NCBI GenBank assembly: GCA_934045075.1
Contig: OW203731.1
Span: 15,199,062-15,263,061 of the forward strand
DNA: 64,000 nucleotides
Source of the DNA: Yponomeuta sedellus
Lineage: Eukaryota > Arthropoda > Insecta > Lepidoptera > Yponomeutidae
Direction of reading: 5' to 3'
In this document: positions 1 through 10,350 of the stretch, piece after piece
How the letters are laid out: every line of letters begins with the position of its first letter
Position numbering within the stretch: position 1 is the first letter of the stretch
Notes under the pieces: model-generated
Database searches by the model: none
The model's input: only the letters and a program-made list of their open reading frames with translations
Told to the model about the DNA's origin: nothing
Program-made: the position numbers and the translations under genes

Positions 1-1
1 A

Positions 2-1578
2 GAGGAAGGGAGAAAAAAGTACTTTAGATGTAATAAAGTGGTGCGGAAGGGACCACAGTGTTCAGCTCAGTTGTATTTACTCATGTACTCACTCTCGGAT
101 GAAGTATTGTTGTTTCGGACAGATTCTGATCATGACCACGATTCAAAAACGCTCGCTTGTTATGGGCTTAGTGACAGAGTAAAGGAACAAATAAACAAAT
201 TATACGACTTACATCTCAAACCAAAAGCCATACATGCAAATTTGACTAAAATTGATGGTATTAAAGTGCCAAAAATGTCCCAAGTAAGGACGTATTTAAT
301 TGACAGACGCCGTTGTAAATACGGACAGCCCACGATCAGCCTAGGCGAATTGGAAGCTTGGCTAAGGTCTCATTCACCAATTCCTGACAACGAACATGAA
401 GTTTATGTTATTGGGTATGAAGTGATTGAAGAAACTAGTTCACCACGCTTTAGATTTGTACTATCTACAAAATATTTGCTGCAAAAAGCACGTGACGTAA
501 AAGTTATTCATGCTGATGCTACATACAAGTTGGTGTGGCAAGGATTCCCCGTTCTTGTCGTTGGAAGTACAGACAAAAATAAACGATTTCATCCATTCGG
601 GCTTGGGGTTGCCACTAATGAGGAAAAAGAAGACTTTAAGTTGTTGTTCGATGCCATCAAGACTAATATCTTTAACTTGTACTCACAAACCTTCAAACCA
701 GAAGTTCTAGTATGTGACGCAGCGAAAGCAATACAAAATGCATTTATAGAGGTATTTGGTGAAGATGTCACAATTCGAATGTGTTGGGCACATGCTAAAA
801 AAAAAATTCAAGCTCATGTAGAGAAAGATACGCGAAAAAATGTTCACAAAGATTTGTTGACAGATGTGGATTCTCTCCAAGCAGTGACTGATTCAGAAAC
901 GTTCGAGTTAGCTTCACAAGCATTCTTGAAGAAATGGGAGGAGAGACAACTTTCATCCAGTATTTTAAGGAGCAATGGCTCATACAAAACCGTAACTGGT
1001 ATTTGGGGGCTCACATGGATTCACCAGCGACTAATAATGCACTAGAATCACATAACCGAGTAATCAAAGATGAATACACGCTCCGTGAACGTTTGCCACT
1101 GTCTCGTTTTTTGACAGTTGCTTCAGAGTTTGTAAATGGATGGTCGTTAGCTGTCGATGAAGTATTTGCGACATTACCAACTATGACTCTGAAAGACTGG
1201 ACAGAAGCCTACCAATGGGCTAAGTTGCCTAAAGAAGTAATACTGACGTATAGTGACGATGCTTTTAAACACTACGAAGTACCGGCTGGTAAGGCAAACA
1301 AAATACAAAACTTTGAAAATACATGGACTGATTTTGATGAATACAAAGTCCAATGGTTCAGCAAATGGAGAGTGGATCTACCGCACAATATTGATTGGAT
1401 GCATGGGAAATGCAACTGCCCTGCGTTTTACAAGAAATATATGTGCAAACATATTATCGGATTAGCCATACGCTTAAAGCTGGCCAACCCCCCACCAGAA
1501 GCAAAAAATGTGCTTATCGGCCAGATAAGAAAAAGGGGGCGCCCTTCGAAATCCAAACCAGCGCTGATTATTCAGTGA
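2..1578 (+). pseudogene. MULE (Mutator-like, Phantom-type) transposase, 5'-partial and frameshifted
   Basis: Remnant of a Mutator-superfamily DNA transposase, which would cut and paste its own element in the nucleus. The reading frame is open from base 2, so the gene starts upstream of the window. A FLYWCH-type zinc finger is visible (Cys codons at 29 and 59, His codons at 131 and 137). Then comes the MULE catalytic domain with candidate acidic residues Asp at 515 (ADATYK), Asp at 716 (CDAAKA), the CWAH motif at 782-793, and Glu at 1045 (NNALESHNR). A SWIM zinc finger (CxC...CxH) lies at 1411-1452. The frame changes near 930-945: residues up to there are in one frame and the catalytic Glu and SWIM are in the next. 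The copy is therefore probably inactive unless this is an assembly error. Element ends were not found. Family call is secure; Phantom subgroup is inference. Confidence 0.85.
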
Positions 1579-1745
1579 TTATTGTTTTTTAACAATAAAT
1601 ATTGATTATTTTAACTTTAATTGTTTTATCTACTATTCTGCTAGCCATAAGCCAGCTATTTTAAACCAGCGCTGATTGTTCAGTGGTAATTATTTTAAAC
1701 AATAAATATTGATTATTTTGACTTTAATTGTTTTATTTACTACTC
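1555..1745. repeat. Imperfect tandem duplication at the 3' end of the MULE gene
   Basis: Bases 1555-1638 and 1663-1745 are two copies of the same roughly 83-bp segment with a few substitutions and small indels. The first copy contains the last codons and stop of the MULE frame, so the duplication took the coding end plus AT-rich 3' flank. The second copy is non-coding. Confidence 0.8.
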
Positions 1746-2094
1746 AGCTAAAAATTTTTTTTAAATATAATTTATACTACCAGTGATGATGACAACCCTA
1801 ATTTTTTATTTGCACTTAATGCAATTTTCTAGTAACATAATATGATTTATTTTTATCTCTTTAAATTAGTTTGCTTAAATACTTATTAGGACACACCTAT
1901 TATAATACATACAAAAACATTTATTTGGTACTAGACCTTATATCTCAGGATTTTAGGTGATTTATTGTGAAACTGATTTTGCATTGTTTGGTGACTACAT
2001 TTTGGTGACAGATCTACTATTTTGAGGACAAACCCTATTATTTAAGAAACACAAAACTAATTAAATTGGTGATAGCTTAAATGATACCCATAAA
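1746..2094. other. Unassigned AT-rich DNA
   Basis: Nothing recognisable. It is probably the 3' flank or terminal part of the MULE element, but no terminal inverted repeat could be paired. Confidence 0.4.
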
Positions 2095-2235
2095 AATATG
2101 CGAAGCCGGTGTGTGCGTATGCAAAGACTGAATGAATGTATGTTGATGAAGCGAATAAGGTATACTATGATCATGGTTAGTGGCAAACCGAAAAGGGATA
2201 CAGACGTGAGTTATGTTTATGGTATCACAATAACA
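2095..2235 (+). mobile_element. Decayed LINE 3'-end fragment (possible)
   Basis: With frame changes allowed, it resembles the conserved C-terminal tail of the LINE remnant at 7855-8145 (a run like MNV-DEAK followed by a Gly/Lys-rich stretch). Highly decayed; weak call. Confidence 0.3.
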
Positions 2236-2967
2236 ATCGAATTGCATATCTAACTTATATAGGAGTTTCAAAAGGATTAGAAGGTAATAATGTGCAATTG
2301 CTCGCTGAATCTTGAATCGCTCGTAGCCCGGGCTGCCTGAGTGATTTAAACGAAAGGACACCCCCAGTTCCCATACAACCTGGGGCCTGGCGTTACAAGA
2401 CTGAGAATTGGCCATTAAGTAGATCATTTATAAAGTCTTCGTGAGCCCAATTTTCACGACTATCTGCAATGGCCAAATAGGTAAAATGATGCTAGGTTAT
2501 ACTGACGGGATTGAGATATTTTGAGATATAAAAACGTATTTAGAAACGTAATTCCACAATTAATGCACACACTCATAGTGTCGATTCCTAGTCAAACACA
2601 CAGGCAAAATCCGGCTATCCAGTATTAAAGCAGGGATCGATCGGGTTAGCAGGGTACGGTATCCAATGTCCAGGCAAGTATCTGTCAAGGAAGCTCGGAA
2701 TCCGGATTACAGCGAAGGTCGTCGTAGAGAAATGAAATAAAATCTATCGAAAAATGAATTCGCAGATACGAGTTCACGAACGCACGATGAGATTTTATCT
2801 CTCCCCACAGATTATAAGACCTCTCCCTAATCCGTGACGATTTTTTTTTATTAATCCGTGCGATCTGCTGAAGGCAAAGGATCCCAGCCGTACAGCCAAG
2901 TCTGTTGTGTTTTTACGTGTTTCTTATTCCAATAAACATTTCAATCATGAGAAGCTCACTAATAAAG
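2236..2967. other. Unassigned DNA
   Basis: No ORF, tRNA-like core or inverted repeat that I can support. A slightly GC-richer patch lies at 2320-2400. Confidence 0.4.
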
Positions 2968-2980
2968 TATATTAAAGGTA

Positions 2981-3163
2981 AAGAGGTTCGAAATTTCACT
3001 GATGCCGGTGAGTCGCCCATTAGCTCAATTGGTAGAGCGCTGGCACGGATAGCCAGAGGTTGCGGGTTCGAATCCCGGCATGGGTGAAATTTTTAGCCTC
3101 TAAATAGGTTTTTAAATTTGTCCTTAGCACGGGTTAGTGCATTAAAAATAAAAATAGTATAAT
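2981..3163 (+). mobile_element. SINE-A copy with 13-bp target-site duplication
   Basis: tRNA-derived SINE. The tRNA-like core spans about 3015-3087, with an A box (TAGCTCAATTGG) and B box (GGTTCGAATCC) for RNA polymerase III. A conserved tail follows (AATTTTTAGCCTCTAAATAGG ... AGCACGGGTTAGTGCATT) and ends A-rich. The 13-bp direct repeat TATATTAAAGGTA flanks it at 2968-2980 and 3164-3176, proving retroposition and setting the ends. The anticodon stem CTGGC/GCCAG is intact, but position 33 is C, so it is not a functional tRNA. Confidence 0.92.
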
Positions 3164-3389
3164 TATATTAAAGGTACTTTATTCTGCTAATAAGTCCGTG
3201 CTAGTATGTAAAATACCGCAATAGATGCGTTTATGAAGTATGCTAAACAGTCAAGTGGCTATGCTTGGTTTAAGATTTTCTCCATTTGGCCATTGCTAGG
3301 CTAAGATTTTTTTCAAATGACTAACTAAAATAGAGATTTTTTTTGGCATTGTCTTCAATCGTGTAACGTTGGGCCCAAAACCGGGGACC

Positions 3390-3562
3390 TCTTTTCACTG
3401 ATTCCGGTGAGTCGCCCATTAGCTCAGTTGGAAAAGCGCTGGCACGGATAGCCAGAGGTCGCGGGTTCGAATCCCGGCATGGTTGGAATTTTTAGCCTCC
3501 AAATAGGTTTCTAAAATTGTTCTTAGCACGGGTTAGTGGATTAAAAATAATATAATGATCTT
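3390..3562 (+). mobile_element. SINE-A copy
   Basis: tRNA-like core at about 3412-3484 followed by the family tail to about 3560. It directly abuts the 5S-derived SINE that follows, so the two may have been inserted one into the tail of the other. Confidence 0.88.
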
Positions 3563-3564
3563 AA

Positions 3565-3866
3565 ACGATCACGAAGGTTAAGCAACATAGGGTTCGTTCA
3601 GTGCATGGATGGGTGACCATCTATGACTAATGCTAGTGGTATATTTCCAAGCGGTTCCGTACTTTGCAAAGGCACGCTAAGCAGTTGATGTCGGCTTCCG
3701 TCGATGGATGGCGTCACAGGCCTCAGTACGGCTTGAAAACTCCTGACAGTAAGACCAGCCACTAGTCTTACAAGCCTCCACCAATCCGGACTTGGCTCAC
3801 GAGGTGGAGTATGGCCTATACCTTCCTCAGGGAAGCGACCCGTGCCCCTTGGTGGGGACACATGTA
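3565..3866 (+). mobile_element. 5S-rRNA-derived SINE (family B), divergent subfamily
   Basis: Starts inside the 5S-like region (GATCACGAAGGTTAAGCAAC, then TGGATGGGTGACCATC), the closest match in the window to the 5S internal control region around box A. It continues into the family-B body: CTGACAGTAAGACCAGCCAC, CCTCCACCAATCCGGACTTGG, and the end GTGCCCCTTGGTGGGGACA. It differs from the other copies at many positions throughout, so it represents an older or separate subfamily. Confidence 0.8.
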
Positions 3867-4430
3867 TACATAATACTATGTATACATTTTTAAATATATG
3901 TAAATCTTGTTTATATTTCTTAGTTTATTGCTAAGAGGCTTATTGCAGAAACACAGTTGGAAAAATTCATATATTTTTGCAAATCGTTTCCACAGAAAGT
4001 GTCAGTAGAATCTCTCAAAGCGTTCGTAGTGATTTTTAGGATCTTAAATTATAACAGTGAACATTAAGCCCATAAAGCTAGATAGACTAGATAAGACTTA
4101 TAATATGAAAATACTTTAGAATTAATATCTATCAAAAAGATATATATTACATACCGAATTTTGTTTTCATTTTAGGAAGCCTTGGTTAATCATTATTGGC
4201 ATAGTAACAACCATTATTTGTAAATATTTTATTAAAGGAATGAGACCTATTTAGGATTGTACAAAATTCCTTCCTTTATTTATTTAGGATCTCTGCTTAA
4301 ATAAAGGTCACTCCATTAAATTTTAGCCCGTGAACCTGAGCTTTTATAGAATACTATATTTAGGTCAAAGGTCCATCCAGTTTATTAAAATCTAGCATAA
4401 AATATGAAATCTGGTAAACTGTTTGAAATA
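3867..4430. other. Unassigned AT-rich DNA
   Basis: Nothing recognisable apart from a short palindromic patch of GTATAC repeats at 3862-3885. Confidence 0.4.
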
Positions 4431-4838
4431 GTATTTCTTAATGATTTGCGATACTCATACATAGTTATATAATATTAAACGGGTCTAATTGTAATTATTT
4501 ATTAGGTAAAACGTTATTACCTTATTTCCCGACGTTTCGGTAGTAAATATAAATAAACTGTTTTCTGCATTTCTTAATGATTTGCGATACTCATACATAG
4601 TTATATATTACACGGGTCTAATTGTAATAAAATTATTTATTAGGTAAAACGTTATTACCTTATTTCCCGACGTTTCGGTAGTAAATATAAATAAACTGTT
4701 TTCTGCATTTCTTAATGATTTGCGATACTCATACATAGTTATATATTAAACGGGTTGAATCGTAATTATTTATTAGGTAAAACGTTATTACCTTATTTCC
4801 CGACGTTTCGGTAGTAAATATAACTAAACTGTTTGAAA
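4431..4838 (-). repeat. Three tandem ~137-bp units, probable Penelope-like element terminal repeats
   Basis: Units start at about 4431, 4567 and 4705 and are nearly identical. Each ends with the motif CCCGACGTTTCGGTAGTAAATA. On the minus strand this is the same sequence that follows the Penelope C-terminal fragment at 7262-7437 (compare 7490-7592). Tandem terminal repeats are known for Penelope-like elements, so this is read as a pLTR array in minus orientation. Confidence 0.7.
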
Positions 4839-4969
4839 TCCATCGACGTCACGATTTACTACATATTCTATAAATCTTTAGTTCCAGTCAATTGTTTTAT
4901 AAGTTTTATACTACATACTACTTACAAAAGCCATCTATGTATTGCATTGTGAATTTGTAATTCGGCTCA

Positions 4970-5050
4970 TCATTATCATCAGGCAATGCTAGTCCACTGA
5001 TAGACATATCCCACCCCTAATGAGCGCCATAGCGCTTTGTCTTCATAAAA
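4970..5050 (-). mobile_element. RTE-type LINE 3'-tail fragment
   Basis: Contains the rc of a recurrent tail found at 19255, 51905, 59745 and 61575 (TAATGAGCGCCATAGCGC), preceded by an ATCATCATTATCATC-type microsatellite tail. On the minus strand the better copies read as the end of an RTE-like ORF (DRALWRSLGEGYVQQW). Confidence 0.6.
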
Positions 5051-5130
5051 CGGCTTACTGAATCATATTTTTTTGTGATAATTTCATAATGTTCCATAAA
5101 CATAATTCATAATTTTTGTGCTGTATTTGG

Positions 5131-5497
5131 AAGCGTTCGTGGCCTTGTCGAACCGAGTGATTGGAACCAATCACTCGAGTTAAGCAACAACCGGCGCGGT
5201 CAGGTGCGGGATGGGTGACCGTCCCGTTACTACTGCTAGTGGCATTTTATCTGAGTGATTTTGTGCTTCACAAGGCACGTTATGCCGTGGGTGCCGTGCC
5301 GGCTGTCATGTAATGGCAGTCGTTAAGCCATGTCAGAGGCCTTATGGGCGGCTTGATAACTTCTGACAGTAAGGCCTGCCACTGTCTTACAACCCTCCAC
5401 TAACCCGGACTTGGCCCCCGTGGTAGAGTATGGCCTAACCTTCCTGCAACGCAGGAAGAGACCTGTGCCCCAGCAGTGGAGACATACAGGGTTGAAA
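5131..5497 (+). mobile_element. 5S-rRNA-derived SINE (family B), near full length
   Basis: Head GTTCGTGGCCTTGTCGAACC, then the 5S-like internal promoter at 5179-5225 (GTTAAGCAAC, GGCGCGGTCAGG, GGATGGGTGACCGTC). The family body follows (GCCATGTCAGAGGCCTTATG, CTGACAGTAAGGCCTGCCAC, ACCCGGACTTGGCCCCCGTG), ending CCCCAGCAGTGGAGACATAC. No clear target duplication. Confidence 0.85.
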
Positions 5498-5867
5498 TCG
5501 AAATCGTATTTATTTGGGTTTTTTTTATCGAGGCGTTTGATTGTTTTAATAATTAATTTTTGTTTATTTTTTTCTTCCCCGTTTTTGCTTCATACACAAC
5601 GCTATTTCGCTCTCCCAAACGCGCGTTAAATCTGTGTTTGTAACTAACCAAATTCATTTAGAGCTCTGGAAGCTACGATACGGAAAAAGTTGCGAAATTC
5701 CGAAGCGATGTTGAGTTGTTAAAAGTTTCAAAAATTGTGAATCAATACGGGCAAATGCCGATTGCGTACACACCACAGCGCATCCATCACTTTAACAATG
5801 TGAATTCGACTCTATGATTTTACGATGAAATTGTTTCCGAAGCAATGGACCTTTATTCTGTTTTCGA
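5498..5867. other. Unassigned DNA
   Basis: Nothing recognisable; T-rich at 5510-5590. It could include eroded upstream sequence of the LINE fragment that follows. Confidence 0.35.
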
Positions 5868-6141
5868 CAGTCCAAGATATTAGAAAACGCAAATGGCCTT
5901 GGCTTGGACACTTTTCGAGGACCCGATAAGCACATTCTGAAGGTAGCTCTCTTCTAAAAAATCCTCCGGAGGCTGACGACGACCCGGAAGACCGTCTCAG
6001 ACGTGGAAGAGATCCGTTCTCTCTGAGACGAAGGAGAAGGGAGTAACTTGGCTAGCGCTACCATGCCTAGCCATGAACAGAGATTAATGGAAAGCCCTTG
6101 TGTCAGCCCTAGATACCAAAGAAGAAGAAGGTATGTACGAG
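5868..6141 (+). mobile_element. RTE-like LINE ORF C-terminus with (AAG)n tail
   Basis: Translation with small frame changes gives the typical C-terminal tail of RTE-like reverse transcriptase ORFs: a WPWLGHFSR run, an Arg-rich block around 5975-6035, then WKALVSALD. It ends in AAAGAAGAAGAAGG, a short tandem tail as RTE elements have. 5'-truncated. Confidence 0.65.
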
Positions 6142-6258
6142 TATGCGGGTGACAACTTGTACTCCGGCTGATTAAAAAAGTAAAAATCGACGTCACTCAA
6201 GCCAGTGGATACTTATGTAACATCTAGATCCTCTGAGCCGAGTTTCGTAAGACCACTG

Positions 6259-6518
6259 CCTGGGAGCCAATTCTCACTATATTAGCAAATAATTCGTATA
6301 CGATTCTGAGGCCTATGACTTGAATTCTACATAATAATTCAAGCGCCAGCTAAATTCTGTATTCTGAACGCTGTGCCAGATTGAATTCCAATGCGAAAAT
6401 AATTGTCTAATGACTCTGTCGAGTTATCCTATCTTATCTTTATGCGACAAATGTTCTAAGCCTTCGAATATTTTGCGTCTACGCTTTTAATTCGCATGGG
6501 CGAGAATCGGCACCCAGG
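6259..6518. mobile_element. 260-bp MITE (family J)
   Basis: Imperfect terminal inverted repeats: CCTGGGAGCCAATTCTCAC at the left and the complement of CCTGGGTGCCGATTCTCGC at the right. On the opposite strand it aligns along its length with 22653-23426 once the 509-bp insertion there is removed, which confirms the ends. No ORF; superfamily not assigned. Confidence 0.75.
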
Positions 6519-6793
6519 TACCTACTACAATTTACTGTGACAATTCGATGTGCATCGCGTAGCAGCGTGATCTACAATCAACAAATTAATCTGGGTGTTG
6601 ATCGACTTCACTATGTACAATTGGCATAGTAAACCATGAATTGTAGTTCTATAACAAAGGTCCTGGAGGGCGAGTCTCTAAAGTGCATAGTTGTTTAATA
6701 TTCGTAGAGTCATATTATTAAGGTAACCGGCTTCTCAATTGTGGAGTTCGTGGGTTTAAATCTCGTCATGCACCAGAGACTTTGCTATGAACA

Positions 6794-7033
6794 TTTTAAA
6801 AACCTATTTAGAGGCTAAAAATTCTACCCATGCTGGGATTCCAACCTCTGGCTATCCGTGCCAGCGCTTTTTCCAACTGAGCTAATGGGCGACTCACCGG
6901 CATCAGTGAAATTTCGAACCTCTTTATAATATTTCGCGGGTTCGAATCCCGGTATGGGTGGAATTTTTAGCCTCTAAATAGGTTTTTAAAATTGTCCATA
7001 GCACGGGTTAGTGCATTAAAAAGAATATAACTA
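6794..7033. mobile_element. Inverted SINE-A pair (minus copy then partial plus copy)
   Basis: Bases 6794-6926 are a minus-strand SINE-A (tail, tRNA-like core and head). Bases 6929-7033 are a plus-strand SINE-A that begins inside the T arm (CGCGGGTTCGAATCCC) and runs through the tail. The two heads face each other with only a few bases between. See the finding on inverted SINE-A junctions. Confidence 0.85.
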
Positions 7034-7111
7034 TGAACATTTGTAAAATTATACTCGTAGTATTTTATACTATAATGATAACTCGCGTTAGGCTCGCGTA
7101 CTCGTAGTAGT

Positions 7112-7175
7112 TAAGCCCATACTCTCTCTTTCTGAGAGAAAGCCTGTGCCCTGCAGTGGCATGTATATAGGCTAG
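7112..7175 (+). mobile_element. LINE 3'-tail fragment
   Basis: GAAAGCCTGTGCCCTGCAGTGGC followed by a TATATAGGCTAGA tail matches the end of RTE-like ORFs (...AYALQW...). Very short. Confidence 0.45.
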
Positions 7176-7199
7176 ATAAAAAAAAGTTCAATTGACACA

Positions 7200-7592
7200 A
7201 TTAGTAGTATTTCTTAATGATTGGCGATACTCATACATAGTTATATATACCTACCGAAGAATCGTTCAGAAAGCAATGGAAATTAAAAAAACACAAGAAT
7301 TTCAACAGAGAGGATGGGTTCAAGCTTTCAAGTACGTGGAATCCAGTGCTTAGTAATTACAAGTCACGCGCCTTATCACCGGACCGGTCCGATGACGTAG
7401 TGAGTGTTGTGTGTCGGCAAGCTACGAAAAATTAATAGTGACTACCCATAATAATTGAGTGTACTCGCCACTTCAGTCTACCCGAGACCACGGCAACTGT
7501 AGCGCTGCCGAAAAGTCGGCAAATAAGGTAATTACGTTTTACCTAATAAATAATCGCGATTTGACCCGTTTAATATATAACTTTAGACACAC
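7200..7592 (+). mobile_element. Penelope-like element: C-terminal coding fragment plus terminal repeat
   Basis: Bases 7200-7250 match the repeat unit at 4431-4838. Bases 7262-7437 read (with one frame change at the start) as the C-terminal tail of a Penelope-like ORF after its GIY-YIG endonuclease: KKHKNFNREDGFKLSSTWNP, then VLSNYKSRALSP, then stop. Compare the equivalent tail at 9340-9480 on the minus strand. From 7440 to 7592 comes the structured terminal region with GACCACGGCA...TGCCGAAA. Inactive fragment. Confidence 0.7.
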
Positions 7593-7854
7593 AATAAGTA
7601 GTCTACTAACCAATCGCATTCCAATAACCCGTTTAACTTAACTCGGCAACTTGCGCGATACGATCTTCTTCGCGAGAGACGCCGATATAATTAGAGCGGG
7701 TTTTACCATTCAAATGACATTTTACGCTATTACTTTGTAGATTACCAAATACAGGCAAATAACGATTTGTATCATTCTATTGAAAAACTATGTGTGTAAG
7801 TATCTGACCGATCGTAGCTTCAAGACAAAATCGCTAAAGAGAAGAGAGAATCGG

Positions 7855-8145
7855 ATGAAGGAAGAAAGAATGATGAAACAAATATATATTACGAATGTGA
7901 GTGGAAGGACTGGTAAAGGACGTCCCAGGCGGACATACATCGACCAAATAGGGGATGTATTAGCAAAGGGAAAGATAAAAAGTACCCGGAAAAGTCGTGC
8001 GTGAATGCAACGACTTATGAACGTTGATGAAGCGAAGGTTGATCTGTCAGGATCATGGCAAAAATTAGTCCCTGTTCTCCGCCTACCCCTGTGGGATACA
8101 GGCGAGGGGTTATGTATGTATGTATGTATGTATGTATGTATGTAC
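7855..8145 (+). mobile_element. LINE 3' end with (TATG)n tail
   Basis: Encodes the conserved end of an RTE-like LINE ORF: NVSGRTGKGRPRRTYIDQIG, then KGKIKSTRKSRA, a stop, then MQRLMNVDEAKVDL. It ends directly in eight TATG repeats at 8112-8145, a typical tandem-repeat LINE tail. The minus-strand remnants at 20930, 30350, 47606 and 55893 belong to the same or a sister family. Confidence 0.75.
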
Positions 8146-8508
8146 AAAATTGCTAAGCAAATAATTATCAATATCGCTGACCAAACAAAGTTAAGAGTTT
8201 GTAGCCTTGGGTGTTGTGTTAACAAATTCTACAGAAAACCTCGCGTTCTCATCAAGCGCTCTCCCAACAAGAAGAAAATCTAATAGAACTGTAGAAATTG
8301 GACCCAGTGACATGGAAAGCAGAAACCGGGTCACTGCAAAGTGCAAACCGTGGCCAGACACTGGCTTTCAAAGAAAATAGCACGGAAATACTGGAGGGAA
8401 TATTTTGAGTCCATTGTAGTAATTGCGACCTTTCGCTCAGTAATATTTTCCTGCAGCTTTGATGGGAGTCGCTATTTACTAGACTTTGTTGTTTTCAAGC
8501 TGGGGTAT
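8146..8508. other. Unassigned DNA
   Basis: No convincing ORF or repeat. A GAAGAAAAT-rich patch near 8270 and a CCTGCAGC patch near 8450 do not match other families here. Confidence 0.4.
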
Positions 8509-8985
8509 TAAAAAACCAATTTAGAGGCTAAAAATTCCACCCATGCCGGGATTTGAACCCGCGACCTCTTGTCTCTTTTTTTTTAATTTGTCCTTAGCAG
8601 GGGTTAGTGCATTAAAAATAATATAATATTGTAAGGTCTGTCATTGAAGGTAAAAAAAGTAAAAATAGTTAAGTTTATTCTTTTTAATGCTAACCCGTGC
8701 TAAGGACAATTTTAAAAAACCTATTTAGAGGCCAAACATTCCACCCATGCCGGGATTCGAACCCGCAACCTCTGGCTATCCGTGCCAGTGCTCTTCCAAC
8801 TGAGCTAATGGCTCTGTACGTAATACAGAGAATATTTTAAAGAGGTTCGAAATTTCACTGATGCCGGTGAGTCGCCCATTAGCTCAGTTGGGAGAGTGCT
8901 GGCACGGATAGCCAGAGGTCGCGGGTTCGAGTCTCGGCATGGGCGGAATTTTTAGCCTCTAAATAGGCTTTTAAAAAATGAGTTA
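8509..8985. mobile_element. Cluster of four alternating SINE-A fragments
   Basis: In order: minus fragment (tail and T arm) 8509-8572; plus tail fragment 8578-8635; minus copy from its tail to the tRNA-like 5' end 8680-8814; plus copy with head, full tRNA-like core (about 8874-8946) and tail 8815-8985. The plus copy begins with TGTACGTAATACAGAGAAT, the usual extended head. This makes two inverted junctions within 480 bp. Confidence 0.85.
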
Positions 8986-8987
8986 TT

Positions 8988-9339
8988 TAATTAAAACTGT
9001 TTTTATACGGATTTATGCTCGTTTATTACATTTTTACAATTTTCCAACGTTTCGGCACTTTTTCAGGTGCCGTGGTCCCGGATGACTGAGGTGACAGGTG
9101 TCTTTTAGAAATCATTAACGGTTAGTTTACTACCCTCGGCAAAAATTACAAAAGTTAATTATGAAGTTACGTTCCAAAATAGACAAACCAATTATTTTTA
9201 TATAAAGTCAACAATATTGATTATTAGTAATTGAAGTTAAAATTAAATTTATAAACTAATTACTTTATATGAACTTAAAGATACCGATTATTAATTGAAA
9301 TTAAATTGATTTTTTATTATTTATTCTACAGTCACACTT
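8988..9339 (-). mobile_element. Penelope-like element terminal region (type P2)
   Basis: Minus-strand non-coding region downstream of the GIY-YIG ORF. The segment 8990-9085, which holds GACCACGGCAC...GTGCCGAAACG on the minus strand, recurs almost base for base at 14146-14238 and in diverged form on the plus strand at 60430-60573. It is therefore the element terminus. AT-rich between 9120 and 9330. Confidence 0.7.
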
Positions 9340-9720
9340 CTAGCAAGGGGGTCTCATGCACTTAAGCACTGGTTCCCATGCTACCGGTATGTTCCAACCA
9401 CGATCTCTATTAAAATTTGGATGCCGGCGGATCTCTATTGCCTCACGTATCATTCTAGGGAAGAAACGGTCTTCTCGGGCTAGAACTTTAACTTTATCGA
9501 AATGTATAAAGTGTTTGGTACCGCTAAGTGTATGCTCGCTGACTGCAGATCTACCAGAGCGCTTATGTTTCACATCAGCGATATGTTCCTTTACCCGCTC
9601 AGCTATGGTACGCTTCGTTTGACCAATGTACGAGGAACCACATTCACAGTCAAGCTTGTATACTCCTGCCTCTTGTAAGGGAATCCTCTGCTTGACACTT
9701 CGCATGTCTACTGCTCGTGT
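9340..9720 (-). pseudogene. GIY-YIG endonuclease domain of a Penelope-like retroelement, 5'-truncated
   Basis: The minus-strand frame encodes about 121 residues. The GIY-YIG nuclease motif is clear: GVYKLDCECGSSYIGQTKR (GVY replacing GIY), followed by the conserved Arg-containing helix (TIAERVKEHIADV), SAVSEH, then REAIEIRRHPNFNRDRGW, which supplies the catalytic Glu. It ends WEPVLKCMRPPC. In Penelope-like elements this domain follows the reverse transcriptase and nicks the target. The RT is missing and an in-frame stop lies just upstream, so this is a 5'-truncated insertion. An independent GIY-YIG host gene is less likely because the terminal repeat follows directly. Confidence 0.82.
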
Positions 9721-10194
9721 TAACCTTAGAAAATACTAATGAGTTATTTGCCAGAACATGGGTAGGCATACGTTCTCGACAATGATTCAAGTTCCATCAT
9801 GATCTACCGAGTGGTGTGCAAATATGTTACTTAAATTTAATGTAATAATACAAAAACGCAAAATCTAGAAAGCCATTTTTTCGATATTGATAAGTAATTT
9901 TTATAATATTATATTGAGGAAACCTGAGTGTCTGAGGTGTTTCAATGAATTTGTACTTTTTCTACTACTCGTTAACTTGTAAAGCCGTAATGATTTGGCT
10001 TTAAAGTTCATTTTATATCTTAATGCACTGAATTATGCACGTTTCTGCAATCAACTGTTTAGCCAGGAAAGGGTCGAAAAGTTGCGCTTTTAAGCTTTAT
10101 ATTTTGCAATTGGAACTAAAAATAGAAAAAATGGTTTCCTGCGCCTACAATATTTTTGAATGGTCAATCCAACAATTGCGGCAGTGCCTTAGCC
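9721..10194. other. Unassigned DNA
   Basis: GAGGAAACCTGAGTGTCTGAG at 9915-9935 matches the end of the family-F SINE seen at 28919 and 45900, so a small decayed fragment may be present. Nothing else. Confidence 0.35.
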
Positions 10195-10350
10195 GTAGAG
10201 TCAGTCGGTGAGTCAGTCAGTCAGTCAGGCAGACTTCAATTTGTTTACTCAATTATACAAATATAAGCTAACACATTCCTCCGAATTAGACAGATAGATT
10301 GACATGACGAAACTATAAGGATTTTTTGTTAACTACGGAACCCTAAAAAG
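10195..10350. repeat. Dispersed repeat with TCAG microsatellite and GGAACCCTAAAAAG end
   Basis: Starts with a short (TCAG)n stretch at 10201-10235 and ends TTGTTAACTACGGAACCCTAAAAAG. Similar end sequences occur at 25080-25120. Likely a non-autonomous element; class not assigned. Confidence 0.4.

Noticed and set aside
5179..5225. 5S-like segments as real 5S rRNA genes
   Set aside because: Only the internal promoter part matches; the 5' and 3' ends of 5S are replaced and the unit continues into a dispersed body with TSDs.
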